Shown here: one piece after another, positions 25,333-34,227 of the stretch
Layout: each line of letters opens with the position of its first letter
How positions within the stretch are numbered: the first letter of the stretch is position 1
Assembly: GCA_022702935.2 (NCBI GenBank)
Contig: JAKIML020000092.1
Span: forward strand, 91,957 to 155,956
Origin: Bacillota bacterium
GTDB lineage: Bacteria > Bacillota > Clostridia > DSM-8532
DNA length: 64,000 nt
Reading direction: 5' to 3'
The notes under the pieces: generated by a model
Database searches by the model: none
The model's input: the letters and a program-made list of their open reading frames with translations, nothing else
What the model was told of the DNA's origin: nothing
Position numbers and translations under genes: made by a program

Positions 25333-27231
25333 TTACTCCAGTTCAAAGGCACCCGTATAGAGCTGGTAGTACTGACCCTTCTTAGCCAGAAGCTCCTCAT
25401 GATCGCCCCGCTCAATAATACGCCCCTTCTCCAGAACAATGATAACATTGGCGTTCTTTACCGTTGAAAGGCGGTGGGCAATGACAAACACCGTTCTTCC
25501 CTCCATGAGCGCATCCATCCCCCGCTGAACAATGGCCTCAGTTCTGGTATCGATGGAGGAGGTTGCCTCATCCAGTATCATAACCGGAGGATCGGCCACT
25601 GCAGCTCTGGCAATAGAGATGAGCTGGCGCTGACCCTGGGACAGATTGGCGCCGTTTTCGGTCAGCATGGTATGATAGCCCTCGGGCAGGCGTCGGATGA
25701 AATCGTCAGCCCCCACCAGGGTTGCCGCCCTGATACACTCCTCATCGGTAGCATCCAGTTTTCCGTATCGGATGTTGTCCATGACAGTGCCGGTAAAGAG
25801 ATTGGTTTCCTGTAAAACCATTCCTATGGCACGGCGGAGATCGGACTTCCTTATCTTGTTGATATTGATCCCGTCATAGCGGATTTTACCGTCGGCAATG
25901 TCATAGAACCGGTTAAGCAGATTGGTGATGGTGGTCTTGCCCGCACCCGTCGCTCCTACAAAGGCCACCTTCTGCCCCGGCTTGGCATAGAGGCTCACAT
26001 CATGCAGTATTGTCTTCCCAGGCTCATAGGCAAAGTCCACGTCAAAGAGTCGCACATCGCCGGTGACCTTAGTATAGGTTACAGAGCCATCACTGCTATG
26101 GGGATGCTTCCAGGCCCAAATTCCCGTTCTTTCCTCGCATTCAATCAGCTTTCCGTCCACCTCATGAACATTTACCAGGGTCACATAGCCTTCCTCCTGC
26201 TCAGGCTCCTCATCAATAAGGTTAAAGATACGCTGTGCACCTGCAATACCCATGACTACGGCATTGATCTGATGGGAGACCTGATTGATATTGCCCACAA
26301 ACTGCTTGGTCATGTTCAGGAAGGGCACCACAATGCTGATGCCCATGGCAAGCCCGGAAAGGCTCAGGTTGGGCGCATTGCTGATTAAAAGAATACCGCC
26401 GGTAATGGCAACGATAACATAAAGCACATTACCGATATTATTGAGAATGGGACCCAGAATATTGGCATAGCGATTGGCCTTTCTCGAATCCTCAAAGAGG
26501 GATTCGTTTATGCTGTCAAAAGCCTCTTTGCTCTCCTCTTCATGGCAAAAAACCTTAATGACCTTCTGGCCGTGCATCATTTCTTCAATAAAGCCCTCCA
26601 TCTGGCCAAGGGCTTTCTGCTGTTTGATAAAGTATTTGGCAGAGCCGCCGCCCACTCTCTTGGTCACAAAGAGCATGGCCACAACCCCTAATACAACCAC
26701 AATGGTCAGCCACAGACAGTAGTAAACCATGATGGAGAACACGGTAATGACCGTAATGCTGGACACCAGAAGCTGCGGAAAGCTTTGAGAAATCATTTGC
26801 CTTAAGGTGTCAATATCATTGGTGTAATGGCTCATGACATCCCCATGATTGTGGGTATCCACATACTTTATGGGAAGGGTCTGCATCTTGTTGAACATCT
26901 TTACGCGTAATTTCTTCAAAGTGCCCTGGTTGATAATGGCCATCATCTGGTTATAGGCAATGCCGCTGGCCAGGGACAGCACATAGAACACCGCCAGTAT
27001 GCCCACAAAGGACAGGATCTTTCCGCCTACCCCATTCCAGTCGCCGGTTTTCCAGTTGGTTTCCACAAGAGCGATGATGTTTTGCATGAACACCGCTGGA
27101 ATGGAGCTTATGGCCGCATTAAAGATGATGCAGGCTATGACCACCGGGAACATGACCGGATAGAATTCAAGTATGGTCTTCAGCAGGCGAAGAATGAGGG
27201 ATTTCTTGTTCTTTACTTCAACAGGCTTCAT
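25333..27231 (-). CDS. ABC exporter half-transporter, canonical ATP site subunit
   Basis: About 632 residues. A six-helix exporter membrane domain (about 20-330) precedes an ATPase with Walker A GATGAGKTT, signature LSQGQRQ and Walker B MILDEATSS with the catalytic glutamate. ATG 27231 is preferred since AGGTGA lies just upstream; ATG 27237 and GTG 27240 are alternatives. About 35 residues are inserted between the membrane and nucleotide-binding parts near residue 345. It overlaps its partner gene by about 14 bases. Together they form a heterodimeric exporter of the TM287/288 or BmrCD type, usually for drugs, lipids or peptides. Confidence 0.93.
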   Translation of the reverse strand: MKPVEVKNKKSLILRLLKTILEFYPVMFPVVIACIIFNAAISSIPAVFMQNIIALVETNWKTGDWNGVGGKILSFVGILAVFYVLSLASGIAYNQMMAIINQGTLKKLRVKMFNKMQTLPIKYVDTHNHGDVMSHYTNDIDTLRQMISQSFPQLLVSSITVITVFSIMVYYCLWLTIVVVLGVVAMLFVTKRVGGGSAKYFIKQQKALGQMEGFIEEMMHGQKVIKVFCHEEESKEAFDSINESLFEDSRKANRYANILGPILNNIGNVLYVIVAITGGILLISNAPNLSLSGLAMGISIVVPFLNMTKQFVGNINQVSHQINAVVMGIAGAQRIFNLIDEEPEQEEGYVTLVNVHEVDGKLIECEERTGIWAWKHPHSSDGSVTYTKVTGDVRLFDVDFAYEPGKTILHDVSLYAKPGQKVAFVGATGAGKTTITNLLNRFYDIADGKIRYDGININKIRKSDLRRAIGMVLQETNLFTGTVMDNIRYGKLDATDEECIRAATLVGADDFIRRLPEGYHTMLTENGANLSQGQRQLISIARAAVADPPVMILDEATSSIDTRTEAIVQRGMDALMEGRTVFVIAHRLSTVKNANVIIVLEKGRIIERGDHEELLAKKGQYYQLYTGAFELE

Positions 27232-28942
27232 TGTCATCACCTGCCTTATTCTGTGAAATGTAGATTTCGCGATAGATGGCGTTTTCAGCCAATAACTGCT
27301 TGTGGGTACCTATACCGTTAATGGTTCCCTTGTCCATGACAATGATCCTATCTGCATCCTGAACCGAGGCCGTTCTTTGGGCAATAATGATCTTGGTGGT
27401 CTCAGGGATATATTCCCGCATGGCCTTACGAATCCTGGCGTCGGTCTTGGTATCCACCGCACTGGTGGAGTCGTCCAGTATCAGGATTTTAGGCTTCTTA
27501 AGCAAAGCTCTGGCAATGCAAAGCCTTTGTTTCTGACCGCCCGACAGATTGGCGCCGCCCTGCTCCACATAGGCATCGTAGCCTTGGGGAAGCTGATTGA
27601 TGAACTCATCGGCGCAGGCCATCCTGCAGGCCTTGGCCATTTCCTCATCGGTAGCATCCTTCTTGCCCCAACGGAGGTTTTCCTTAATGGTACCCGAGAA
27701 CAGAATGCTCTTCTGCAGCACCACGGCCACCTGGTTGCGCAGGCTATCCAAATCATAGCGCCTTACATCCAGCCCCCCAACCTTGACAACACCCTGTGTG
27801 GCATCATACAGGCGCGGAATAAGCTGAATTAAGGACGATTTGGAGGAGCCGGTTCCACCGATAATCCCAATGGTCTCGCCCGATTTGATCTCCAGATTGA
27901 TATTGGACAGGGCCATTCTCTCCGCTTTTTCGGAATATTTGAAGCTTACATTCTCAAAGGAAATGGAGCCGTCCCTGACCTCATAGACGGGGTTCTCAGG
28001 ATTGGTCAAGGTGCTCTTCTCACTGATGACCTCCACAATACGCTTGGCAGATTCGCCCGCCAGAGTCATCATCACAAAAACCATGGAAAGCATCATAAGG
28101 CTCATGAGAATCATAAAGCTATAGGTCAATATGGCCGAGAACTGTCCGATATCAAAGGCCAGGCCCTTGGTGGTGATAATGGTATAGGAGCCGAAGGACA
28201 GCACAAAAATCATGACCACATACATGCAGAACTGCATCAGCGGGCCATTAAAAGCCAGGATGCGTTCAGCCTTGGTAAAGTCGGCACAGACATCTTCAGC
28301 CGCAGCCTCAAACTTTTTCTGTTCATAATCCTCCCTTACAAAGGATTTGACTACACGCATCCCCTTAATGTTCTCCTGGATGGATTTATTTAAGGCATCA
28401 TACTTGGTAAAGACCTTTCTGAACAGCGGAAAGGTTTTTTTAATCACCAAGATGAGGCCTCCACCCAGAACGGGGACCACCAATAAGAAGATCCACGCCA
28501 TGCGTCCGCCCATGATAAAGGCCATGGAAAAGGCAAAGATCAGCATCAGTGGCGACCGTACAGCCACTCTGATCAGCATCATATACGCGTTCTGCACATT
28601 GGTGACATCGGTGGTCATTCGGGTTATCAAGGAGGAGGTCATAAACTTGTCAATGTTCTCAAAGGAGAAGTTCTGAACACTGTAGAACATATCCTTTCTT
28701 AAGTTCTTGGCAAAGCCGCAGGCCGCTCTGGCACTGGTTGAGCCTGCCACCGCTCCGAAGAGCAGGGACAGAAAGGCCAGAATGATGAGAATGCCCCCAT
28801 ATTTCAAAATGGTATTCAGATTACTCCCGGCCTTGATTTCATTAACCAGATTGGCGGTGATAAAGGGAATGATACATTCAATTATGACCTCAAGGCTTAT
28901 GAGTATGGGGGTTATGATGGAGAGGGTTTTGTATTCACGCAC
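27218..28942 (-). CDS. ABC exporter half-transporter, degenerate ATP site subunit
   Basis: 574 residues from GTG 28942. It has a six-helix exporter domain and an ATPase whose Walker B ends LILDDSTS (aspartate in place of the catalytic glutamate) and whose Walker A reads GGTGSSKSS (serine in place of the last glycine). These marks place it as the degenerate half of a heterodimeric exporter. The GTG has no ribosome binding site. A strong AGGAAAGGA at 28985-28977 lies 32 bases further out, and the reading frame upstream (IIKRLAQS) looks like the true N terminus, so the annotated start may reflect a start-codon change or a one-base frameshift. Confidence 0.88.
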   Translation of the reverse strand: MREYKTLSIITPILISLEVIIECIIPFITANLVNEIKAGSNLNTILKYGGILIILAFLSLLFGAVAGSTSARAACGFAKNLRKDMFYSVQNFSFENIDKFMTSSLITRMTTDVTNVQNAYMMLIRVAVRSPLMLIFAFSMAFIMGGRMAWIFLLVVPVLGGGLILVIKKTFPLFRKVFTKYDALNKSIQENIKGMRVVKSFVREDYEQKKFEAAAEDVCADFTKAERILAFNGPLMQFCMYVVMIFVLSFGSYTIITTKGLAFDIGQFSAILTYSFMILMSLMMLSMVFVMMTLAGESAKRIVEVISEKSTLTNPENPVYEVRDGSISFENVSFKYSEKAERMALSNINLEIKSGETIGIIGGTGSSKSSLIQLIPRLYDATQGVVKVGGLDVRRYDLDSLRNQVAVVLQKSILFSGTIKENLRWGKKDATDEEMAKACRMACADEFINQLPQGYDAYVEQGGANLSGGQKQRLCIARALLKKPKILILDDSTSAVDTKTDARIRKAMREYIPETTKIIIAQRTASVQDADRIIVMDKGTINGIGTHKQLLAENAIYREIYISQNKAGDDNEAC

Positions 28943-29020
28943 ACTTTGTGCCAGTCGTTTTATGATAGTTCATCAGTCCTTTCCTCAATCCATTATTGCT
29001 TTTCCAAGACTGGATATAAA

Positions 29021-29042
29021 GCAACAAAAAATTTTTCGTTGC
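29021..29042. promoter_or_regulatory. Palindrome within the ABC exporter promoter, candidate operator
   Basis: GCAACAAAAAATTTTTCGTTGC is a 22-base near-perfect palindrome with one mismatched pair. On the minus strand it sits between TTGCAA and TTTATA, a possible -35/-10 pair with an 18-base spacer that reads into the ABC exporter genes. This is the expected position of a repressor site. Confidence 0.45.
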
Positions 29043-29176
29043 AAAAAATTCCCCTTTAATAAGTCCTGTGTGATGAAATATAGTCATTATACGGCTTTGA
29101 ACCCTACGGGAAAAGACAATCATATTATGATAGCAAAAATCCGTGAAAATGTCTAATTGATTTTCTTTAAACCATC

Positions 29177-29205
29177 TTTTTAACGGATTTTTTTTGTTGT
29201 ATAAT
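29177..29205 (+). promoter_or_regulatory. Candidate promoter of the GH43 gene
   Basis: TATAAT at 29200-29205 with a poor -35 (TTTTTA at 29177-29182, 17 bases upstream) within a T-rich stretch. A weak -35 suits an activator-dependent promoter. The transcript would have a leader of about 135 bases. The rest of the 403-base gap between the ABC exporter and GH43 genes shows only the palindrome at 29021. Confidence 0.5.
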
Positions 29206-29345
29206 CGGCTTGGAGCATCTTGGCGCAGCTTGGAATTCCAGTACCGCTCTATCAAATTCTTACCTTATAATAACGTGATCCTTCTTAAGTATTATCCCAT
29301 TGTTTTTAATTTCATCATTAATATAAAAAGGAGAACAGCAGTACT

Positions 29346-30761
29346 ATGAAAAAGCAAGGTTTAAATCCCTACCTTCCCTCCTGGGAATATATCCCTGACG
29401 GAGAGCCCTATGTTTTTAACGGCAGAGTTTACGTCTACGGTTCCCATGATCGCTTTAACGGCTATGTGTACTGTCTGAACGATTATGTCTGCTGGTCTGC
29501 GCCCGTGGACAACCTGTGTGATTGGCGCTATGAAGGCGTCATTTACAGGAAAACCGACGACCCCATGAATCCCGACGGCCGTATGTGCCTCTATGCGCCT
29601 GACGTAACCGTTGGACCTGACGGAAGGTATTACCTGTATTATGTACTCGACAAGCTGCCCATTGTTTCGGTGGCGGTTTGCGACACACCTGCCGGGAAAT
29701 TTGAATTCTATGGCTATGTCCATGATGTCAACGGCAGACGTCTGGGTGAACGTGAAGGCGACGAGCCCCAGTTTGACCCCGGTGTGCTGACCGAAGGCGA
29801 CAGAACCTACCTGTATACCGGCTTTTGCCCCAGAGGCGACAAGTCCAGATCAGGCCCCATGGTCACCGTACTCGGCCCCGATATGCTCACCATTGTTGAG
29901 GAGCCGGTGTTCATTGCTCCCAGTGAGCCCTATAGCAAAGGCAGCGGTTATGAAGGCCATGAATTCTTCGAGGCTCCCTCCATACGCAAGCGCGGGGATA
30001 CCTACTATTTCATCTATTCCTCCGTCGTCTTTCACGAGTTATGCTACGCCACCAGCAAGCATCCCACAAAGGGCTTTAAGTACGGCGGTGTCATTGTGAG
30101 CAATGCGGATCTCCATATTGATACCTACAAACCCGCACAAAAGCCCATGTTCTATGGCGGCAACAACCACGGAAGCATTGTGGAGATTAATGATCAATGG
30201 TATATCTTCTATCACAGACATACCAACGGTACCAACTTCAGCCGCCAGGGCTGCGCCGAACCCATTTACTTCAAAGAGGACGGCTCCATCCCACAAGTGG
30301 AAATGACATCCTGCGGCTTAAACGGCGGTCCCCTGACTGGAAAGGGTGAATACCCCACTTATCTGGCCTGTAACCTCTTCTGCAAGGAGGAATCCCTTTA
30401 TACCGACTGGACCTGCTCCTGGATGAACAACCAATTCCCCAAAATCACTCAGGACGGACGGGACGGCGACGAGGAGATAGGTTTTATCGCCAATATGAAG
30501 GATTCGGCCACCGCTGGCTTTAAGTATTTTGACTGCAAGGGCATAACCAAGGTCAAAATCAAGGTCCGCGGCTACTGCAAGGGCCACTTTGAGGTGAAAA
30601 CCGCATGGGACGGTGACGTGTTAGGAACCATTCCCGTAGATTTCACCAATATATGGACTGAATACTCGGCCGATATTTCCATTCCCGACAGCGTACAGTC
30701 CCTTTACTTTACATACAGGGGCAGCGGCAGTGCAAGCTTTGGCTCATTTACACTGGAATAG
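29346..30761 (+). CDS. Glycoside hydrolase family 43 with C-terminal carbohydrate-binding module
   Basis: 471 residues. The five-bladed propeller (about 1-315) shows the GH43 acids: probable base D18, pKa modulator D144 (QFDPGV) and acid E209 (FFEAPSI). Residues 340-471 form a beta-sandwich resembling CBM6. GH43 enzymes release arabinose or xylose from arabinan, arabinoxylan or xylo-oligosaccharides; together with GH51, GH39 and GH8 next door, arabinoxylo-oligosaccharide trimming is likely. There is no signal peptide, so it acts in the cytoplasm. It is the only plus-strand gene of the locus and converges with the main operon. Confidence 0.92.
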   Translation: MKKQGLNPYLPSWEYIPDGEPYVFNGRVYVYGSHDRFNGYVYCLNDYVCWSAPVDNLCDWRYEGVIYRKTDDPMNPDGRMCLYAPDVTVGPDGRYYLYYVLDKLPIVSVAVCDTPAGKFEFYGYVHDVNGRRLGEREGDEPQFDPGVLTEGDRTYLYTGFCPRGDKSRSGPMVTVLGPDMLTIVEEPVFIAPSEPYSKGSGYEGHEFFEAPSIRKRGDTYYFIYSSVVFHELCYATSKHPTKGFKYGGVIVSNADLHIDTYKPAQKPMFYGGNNHGSIVEINDQWYIFYHRHTNGTNFSRQGCAEPIYFKEDGSIPQVEMTSCGLNGGPLTGKGEYPTYLACNLFCKEESLYTDWTCSWMNNQFPKITQDGRDGDEEIGFIANMKDSATAGFKYFDCKGITKVKIKVRGYCKGHFEVKTAWDGDVLGTIPVDFTNIWTEYSADISIPDSVQSLYFTYRGSGSASFGSFTLE

Positions 30762-30769
30762 TAAATGGC

Positions 30770-31021
30770 TTACCATTTAGGCACAACGGCAGGGCAGCGA
30801 GAAATCTTCTTCGCTGCCCTTGCTATTGCAAAACACCCGCACACTCTGCATATGCCGTTCATGAGGCATTCGCATTTGTCACATTGGGTAAGCCGGTTCT
30901 GCAAGGTCTGGGAATCCACCTTCAGTTCCCCGGGAAGACTGTCCAGATAATCCTGGACAGTCTTTTCATATTCAGTTACAGAAATGCCTTCCAGTAGACA
31001 CCTTTTGCAGACGGGCACCAT
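30770..31021 (-). CDS. Small cysteine-rich protein (DUF6171-like)
   Basis: 83 residues with three metal-type cysteine pairs: CKRC at 5-8, CDKC at 47-50, and CRVCGC at 58-63. The pattern suggests a zinc-binding protein and resembles the DUF6171 family of uncharacterised clostridial proteins. The ATG at 31021 lies three bases after the GH51 stop with GGTGGAG upstream, so it is the last gene of the xylan operon by position, although the family is not known to be tied to sugar use. A 10-bp inverted repeat (30791-30820) lies inside its 3' end. Confidence 0.75.
   Translation of the reverse strand: MVPVCKRCLLEGISVTEYEKTVQDYLDSLPGELKVDSQTLQNRLTQCDKCECLMNGICRVCGCFAIARAAKKISRCPAVVPKW
30791..30820. terminator. 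Terminator-like hairpin inside the 3' end of the DUF6171-like gene
   Basis: AGGGCAGCGA and TCGCTGCCCT form a perfect 10-bp stem with a 10-base loop. There is no T tract on either side. It may stall or end the convergent GH43 transcript, or be a coding coincidence. Confidence 0.35.
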
Positions 31022-31023
31022 AT

Positions 31024-32499
31024 TTACTCCACCGTCAGAGCCATCACGCTGCAGGCAGGAACGGTAAACTCCAGGCCATCCTCCAGCAACTTGTAATTCT
31101 TAAATTCGACGGGCTTAACCTTTTCCGGATTGTCAAAGGTGTTATAGGCATTCATTTCCCCGGTAAGCACTCTGCCCGTTACTGACTTAATGGCTTTACC
31201 TGCAATCTCAGCGCGAATGGTACGGCTTTCAGACAGGGACAGATTACAGATGGTGATATGGATCCGTCCATCCTTGTCCATGGATACCGATTCATGGAGA
31301 CAGGGCACAGCTTCCTCTTCAATACCTACCAGATCGGTAGTCAGTGAGCTTTCAAGAAGCTCTGCATCCTGATGCTCCTTATAGAGATCGAATACATGAT
31401 AGGTGGGCGTCAGAATCATGTTGGTACCCTCGGTCAGAATAACTGCCTGGAGCACGTTGACAGTCTGGGCGATATTGGCCATGACCACACGTTCACTGTG
31501 CTTATTGAAGATATTCAAATTGATGCCGGCCACCAAGGCATCCCGCATGGTGTTCTGCTGATACAGGAAACCGGGATTGGTGCCTGGCTCCACATCATAC
31601 CAGGTACCCCATTCATCCACAATCAGCCCGACCTTTTTATCAGGATCGTATTTGTCCATGACCCAGGAATGGCGGGTAACCAGCTCATCCATGTAAAGTG
31701 TCTTCCTTAATGTTCTGTACCAGTCTTTTTCATTAAACTCGGTAGCACTGCCCTTATGCTCCCAGGAATCATTGGGAAGGGTGTAATGATGCAGCGCCAG
31801 GGCATCCATAAACTTGCCGGCCAACTTCATGAGCACTTCGGTCCAGTTATAATCATCACCGGCAGGTCCGCAGGCCACCTTATAGATTTTATTGTTCCCA
31901 TAGTTTCTTACATAGGTCTGATAGCGGCGATAGAGATCGGCATAGTATTCGGGACGCATGTTGCCGCCGCAGCCCCAGCTCTCATTACCGATACCGAAAT
32001 ACTTCAGATGCCAGGGTTCTTCCCTGCCGTTTTGCTTGCGCAGCTCGGCCATGGGTGAAACCCCGTCAAAGGTCATGTACTCCACCCAGCTTTGCATTTC
32101 TTCCACGGTACCGCTGCCAAGATTACCTGTGATATAGGGCTCGCACTCGAGTTGACGGCAAAGCTCCATGAATTCATGGGTACCGAAGCTGTTATCCTCC
32201 ACAACTCCGCCCCAGTGGGTATTAATCATTCTTTTACGGGTTTCCTTGGGGCCAATGCCATCCCGCCAATGATACTCATCGGCAAAGCAGCCGCCCGGCC
32301 ATCTCAGAACAGGCACTTTAATGCGCTTCAGGGCCTCAACCACATCATTTCTGATGCCGTTGGTGTTGGGTATGGGGGAATTCTCACCCACGTAGATGCC
32401 TTCATAAATACATCTTCCTAAATGCTCTGAAAAGTGACCGTAGATTTCCTTATTAATTTTGCTCTTTTTGCGATTCGCATTGATATGCAGTCTTTCCAT
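31024..32499 (-). CDS. Intracellular alpha-L-arabinofuranosidase, GH51
   Basis: 491 residues. GH51 retaining catalytic pair: acid/base E173 in [11 protein letters not shown] and nucleophile E296 in [10 protein letters not shown]. The (beta/alpha)8 barrel is followed by the usual C-terminal beta-sandwich, and the length is normal for the family. It removes alpha-1,2/1,3/1,5-linked arabinofuranosyl side groups from oligosaccharides. No signal peptide. ATG with GAAGGAGAAGGG upstream. A 130-base gap to GH39 upstream holds no clear terminator, so it is read as part of the operon, perhaps with an internal promoter. Confidence 0.96.
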   Translation of the reverse strand: MERLHINANRKKSKINKEIYGHFSEHLGRCIYEGIYVGENSPIPNTNGIRNDVVEALKRIKVPVLRWPGGCFADEYHWRDGIGPKETRKRMINTHWGGVVEDNSFGTHEFMELCRQLECEPYITGNLGSGTVEEMQSWVEYMTFDGVSPMAELRKQNGREEPWHLKYFGIGNESWGCGGNMRPEYYADLYRRYQTYVRNYGNNKIYKVACGPAGDDYNWTEVLMKLAGKFMDALALHHYTLPNDSWEHKGSATEFNEKDWYRTLRKTLYMDELVTRHSWVMDKYDPDKKVGLIVDEWGTWYDVEPGTNPGFLYQQNTMRDALVAGINLNIFNKHSERVVMANIAQTVNVLQAVILTEGTNMILTPTYHVFDLYKEHQDAELLESSLTTDLVGIEEEAVPCLHESVSMDKDGRIHITICNLSLSESRTIRAEIAGKAIKSVTGRVLTGEMNAYNTFDNPEKVKPVEFKNYKLLEDGLEFTVPACSVMALTVE

Positions 32500-32629
32500 A
32501 TTCCCTTCTCCTTCGACTCAAACTGAATGATCCCTCTGTGATACGCAGTAAGCAATGACCTTAAGAAAAATCTATTAATTTACTTTATATTCTATCATCA
32601 ATTACCTTAAACTTCCATGGATATTAACT

Positions 32630-34135
32630 TTAGCCTGGCACCTTGTTATCATCCAGCCCTATGTAGGTATGGGACTCATCCTCCATCTTCATGATCTCCA
32701 CAAGGGTGACTTCATTCTTGCCAAGCTTCAGATTCAGCTTAAGACAGTCTTTTTCCACATTCATTCTGCTTGTGGTAACCAGAGGCTTAGCCACCTCTTT
32801 CAAGATTTCCACGGCTTGCCTGGAGGGGTATCGAGGCCTGCCCATCTCAATCCATGTCCGCCAGGGATTGCCGTATTGCTCGTTAATGGTGCTCTTTTTA
32901 ACAAAGACCCATTCACAATCCAGGGGCAGCTCAATTTCTATCTCCTTTTCAAATCCCTCCCCTTTCTCCATGACATCATTCCATACCATGAGGGCAAAGG
33001 AGCCGTCATCCTTCCTGACAATGAGACTCTGCTCGTCCCTGTGCACAACTTCCCCATCCATGTTCTTAAAGAACTTAAAAGCATAGAAGGTGGGCTTGGG
33101 TATGCCGTTTAAAGCCACAAGGCCAAATCCGCCATGGAACTGGGACCGGGGTACATCACATTCCTCAAAGACATCACTGAATGTCCAGTAAGAGAATGAA
33201 TCTACGTAATCGCCGCCCTCACTTAATATTCTGCAGAGATAGGCCGCATTGAAGACCGTGTCATGCACCGGATTAAGGGGATGCCATGAGGTATTGTATT
33301 CGGTGATATGAAATGGCAGATCGGAGAACGCTGATTGATCAATCATCTGCCTTACCGTCTTGAACTCATCGAGCATATAGGTTTTATCATGGAGCTCCTG
33401 ATAAAAGAAATGGGGTGTTATATCAGGCTGCTTGGAGGTATAGGCATGTCGGGTGACAAAGTCCAGGGGCACATTTTCTTCATGACAGAACTTCAGAAAA
33501 TCGGTAATCCAATGGTCGGCTCCCCCACAAATGGCGGGTCCGCCCACCTTCAGGTCGGGATGGACTTCCTTGACAGCCCGTGCCGTATATTGATACAGCT
33601 TAAAATACTCATTCTTGTCAGCGTTTCGCCAGAACCCAGGGAGATTGGGTTCATTCCAGACCTCAAAGGGCCATTTCAGAACCTCTTCCAGGCCATAACG
33701 CGCAATGAAATGTCTGATGGTGGCCTTTACCAGGTCGGTCCACTTTCCATAATCGACGGGTGGTGTGGTATGCCCTTTCCAGTAAAAGACGAAATTATCG
33801 CCATAGGATAGCCTGGATGGCATGAATCCCAGCTCTACAAAAGGCCTTATGCCTTTTTCCAAAAAGCTGTCAAAGATTCTGTCGATATAGGTGAAATTGT
33901 AAAAGGGTCTTTTTTCACCGTCTACCTCATCCTCTCTGTAGATACCCACATCATCATGGAAGAGGCCGTGACCTCTGATATACTTGAAGCCAATTTCCTT
34001 CTGAACCATGTCAAGATGATCCTGATACTCTTTCTGGAGAGCAAGGCCAAGCCTGCCCGTACCCACACAAAAACACCAGTTATCCGAAAACTTAATCCCT
34101 TTAGCAGCTTTAGAAACCTTTATCTTTTTAGACAT
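32630..34135 (-). CDS. Beta-xylosidase, GH39
   Basis: 501 residues from ATG 34135 (AGAGGGG upstream). The GH39 catalytic pair is E162 in [12 protein letters not shown] (acid/base) and E279 in HITEYNTSW (nucleophile). It cleaves xylose from the non-reducing ends of short xylo-oligosaccharides. Cytoplasmic. It lies between the second substrate-binding protein gene and GH51, with a strong hairpin (34161-34193) in the gap upstream, so its expression may be set lower than that of the binding protein. Confidence 0.93.
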   Translation of the reverse strand: MSKKIKVSKAAKGIKFSDNWCFCVGTGRLGLALQKEYQDHLDMVQKEIGFKYIRGHGLFHDDVGIYREDEVDGEKRPFYNFTYIDRIFDSFLEKGIRPFVELGFMPSRLSYGDNFVFYWKGHTTPPVDYGKWTDLVKATIRHFIARYGLEEVLKWPFEVWNEPNLPGFWRNADKNEYFKLYQYTARAVKEVHPDLKVGGPAICGGADHWITDFLKFCHEENVPLDFVTRHAYTSKQPDITPHFFYQELHDKTYMLDEFKTVRQMIDQSAFSDLPFHITEYNTSWHPLNPVHDTVFNAAYLCRILSEGGDYVDSFSYWTFSDVFEECDVPRSQFHGGFGLVALNGIPKPTFYAFKFFKNMDGEVVHRDEQSLIVRKDDGSFALMVWNDVMEKGEGFEKEIEIELPLDCEWVFVKKSTINEQYGNPWRTWIEMGRPRYPSRQAVEILKEVAKPLVTTSRMNVEKDCLKLNLKLGKNEVTLVEIMKMEDESHTYIGLDDNKVPG

Positions 34136-34160
34136 CACAAATCCCCTCTTGTTCTTAAAG

Positions 34161-34193
34161 ACAATGAAGAGAGGATTGACCTCTCTTCATTGT
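34161..34193 (-). other. Intercistronic hairpin between binding protein and GH39
   Basis: A perfect 14-bp stem, ACAATGAAGAGAGG with CCTCTCTTCATTGT, and a 5-base loop. On the minus strand it is followed by CTTTAAG, not a T tract, so it is more likely an mRNA-protecting or partly terminating hairpin than a full terminator. Such hairpins commonly follow genes for abundant binding proteins. Confidence 0.75.
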
Positions 34194-34227
34194 ACATGGT
34201 GCTAATTTATGCAATAGCTTGTTTTAA

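Noticed and set aside
30765..30950. 61-codon plus-strand frame after GH43
   Set aside because: Antisense to the cysteine-rich small gene, which has a ribosome binding site and zinc-type cysteine pairs.
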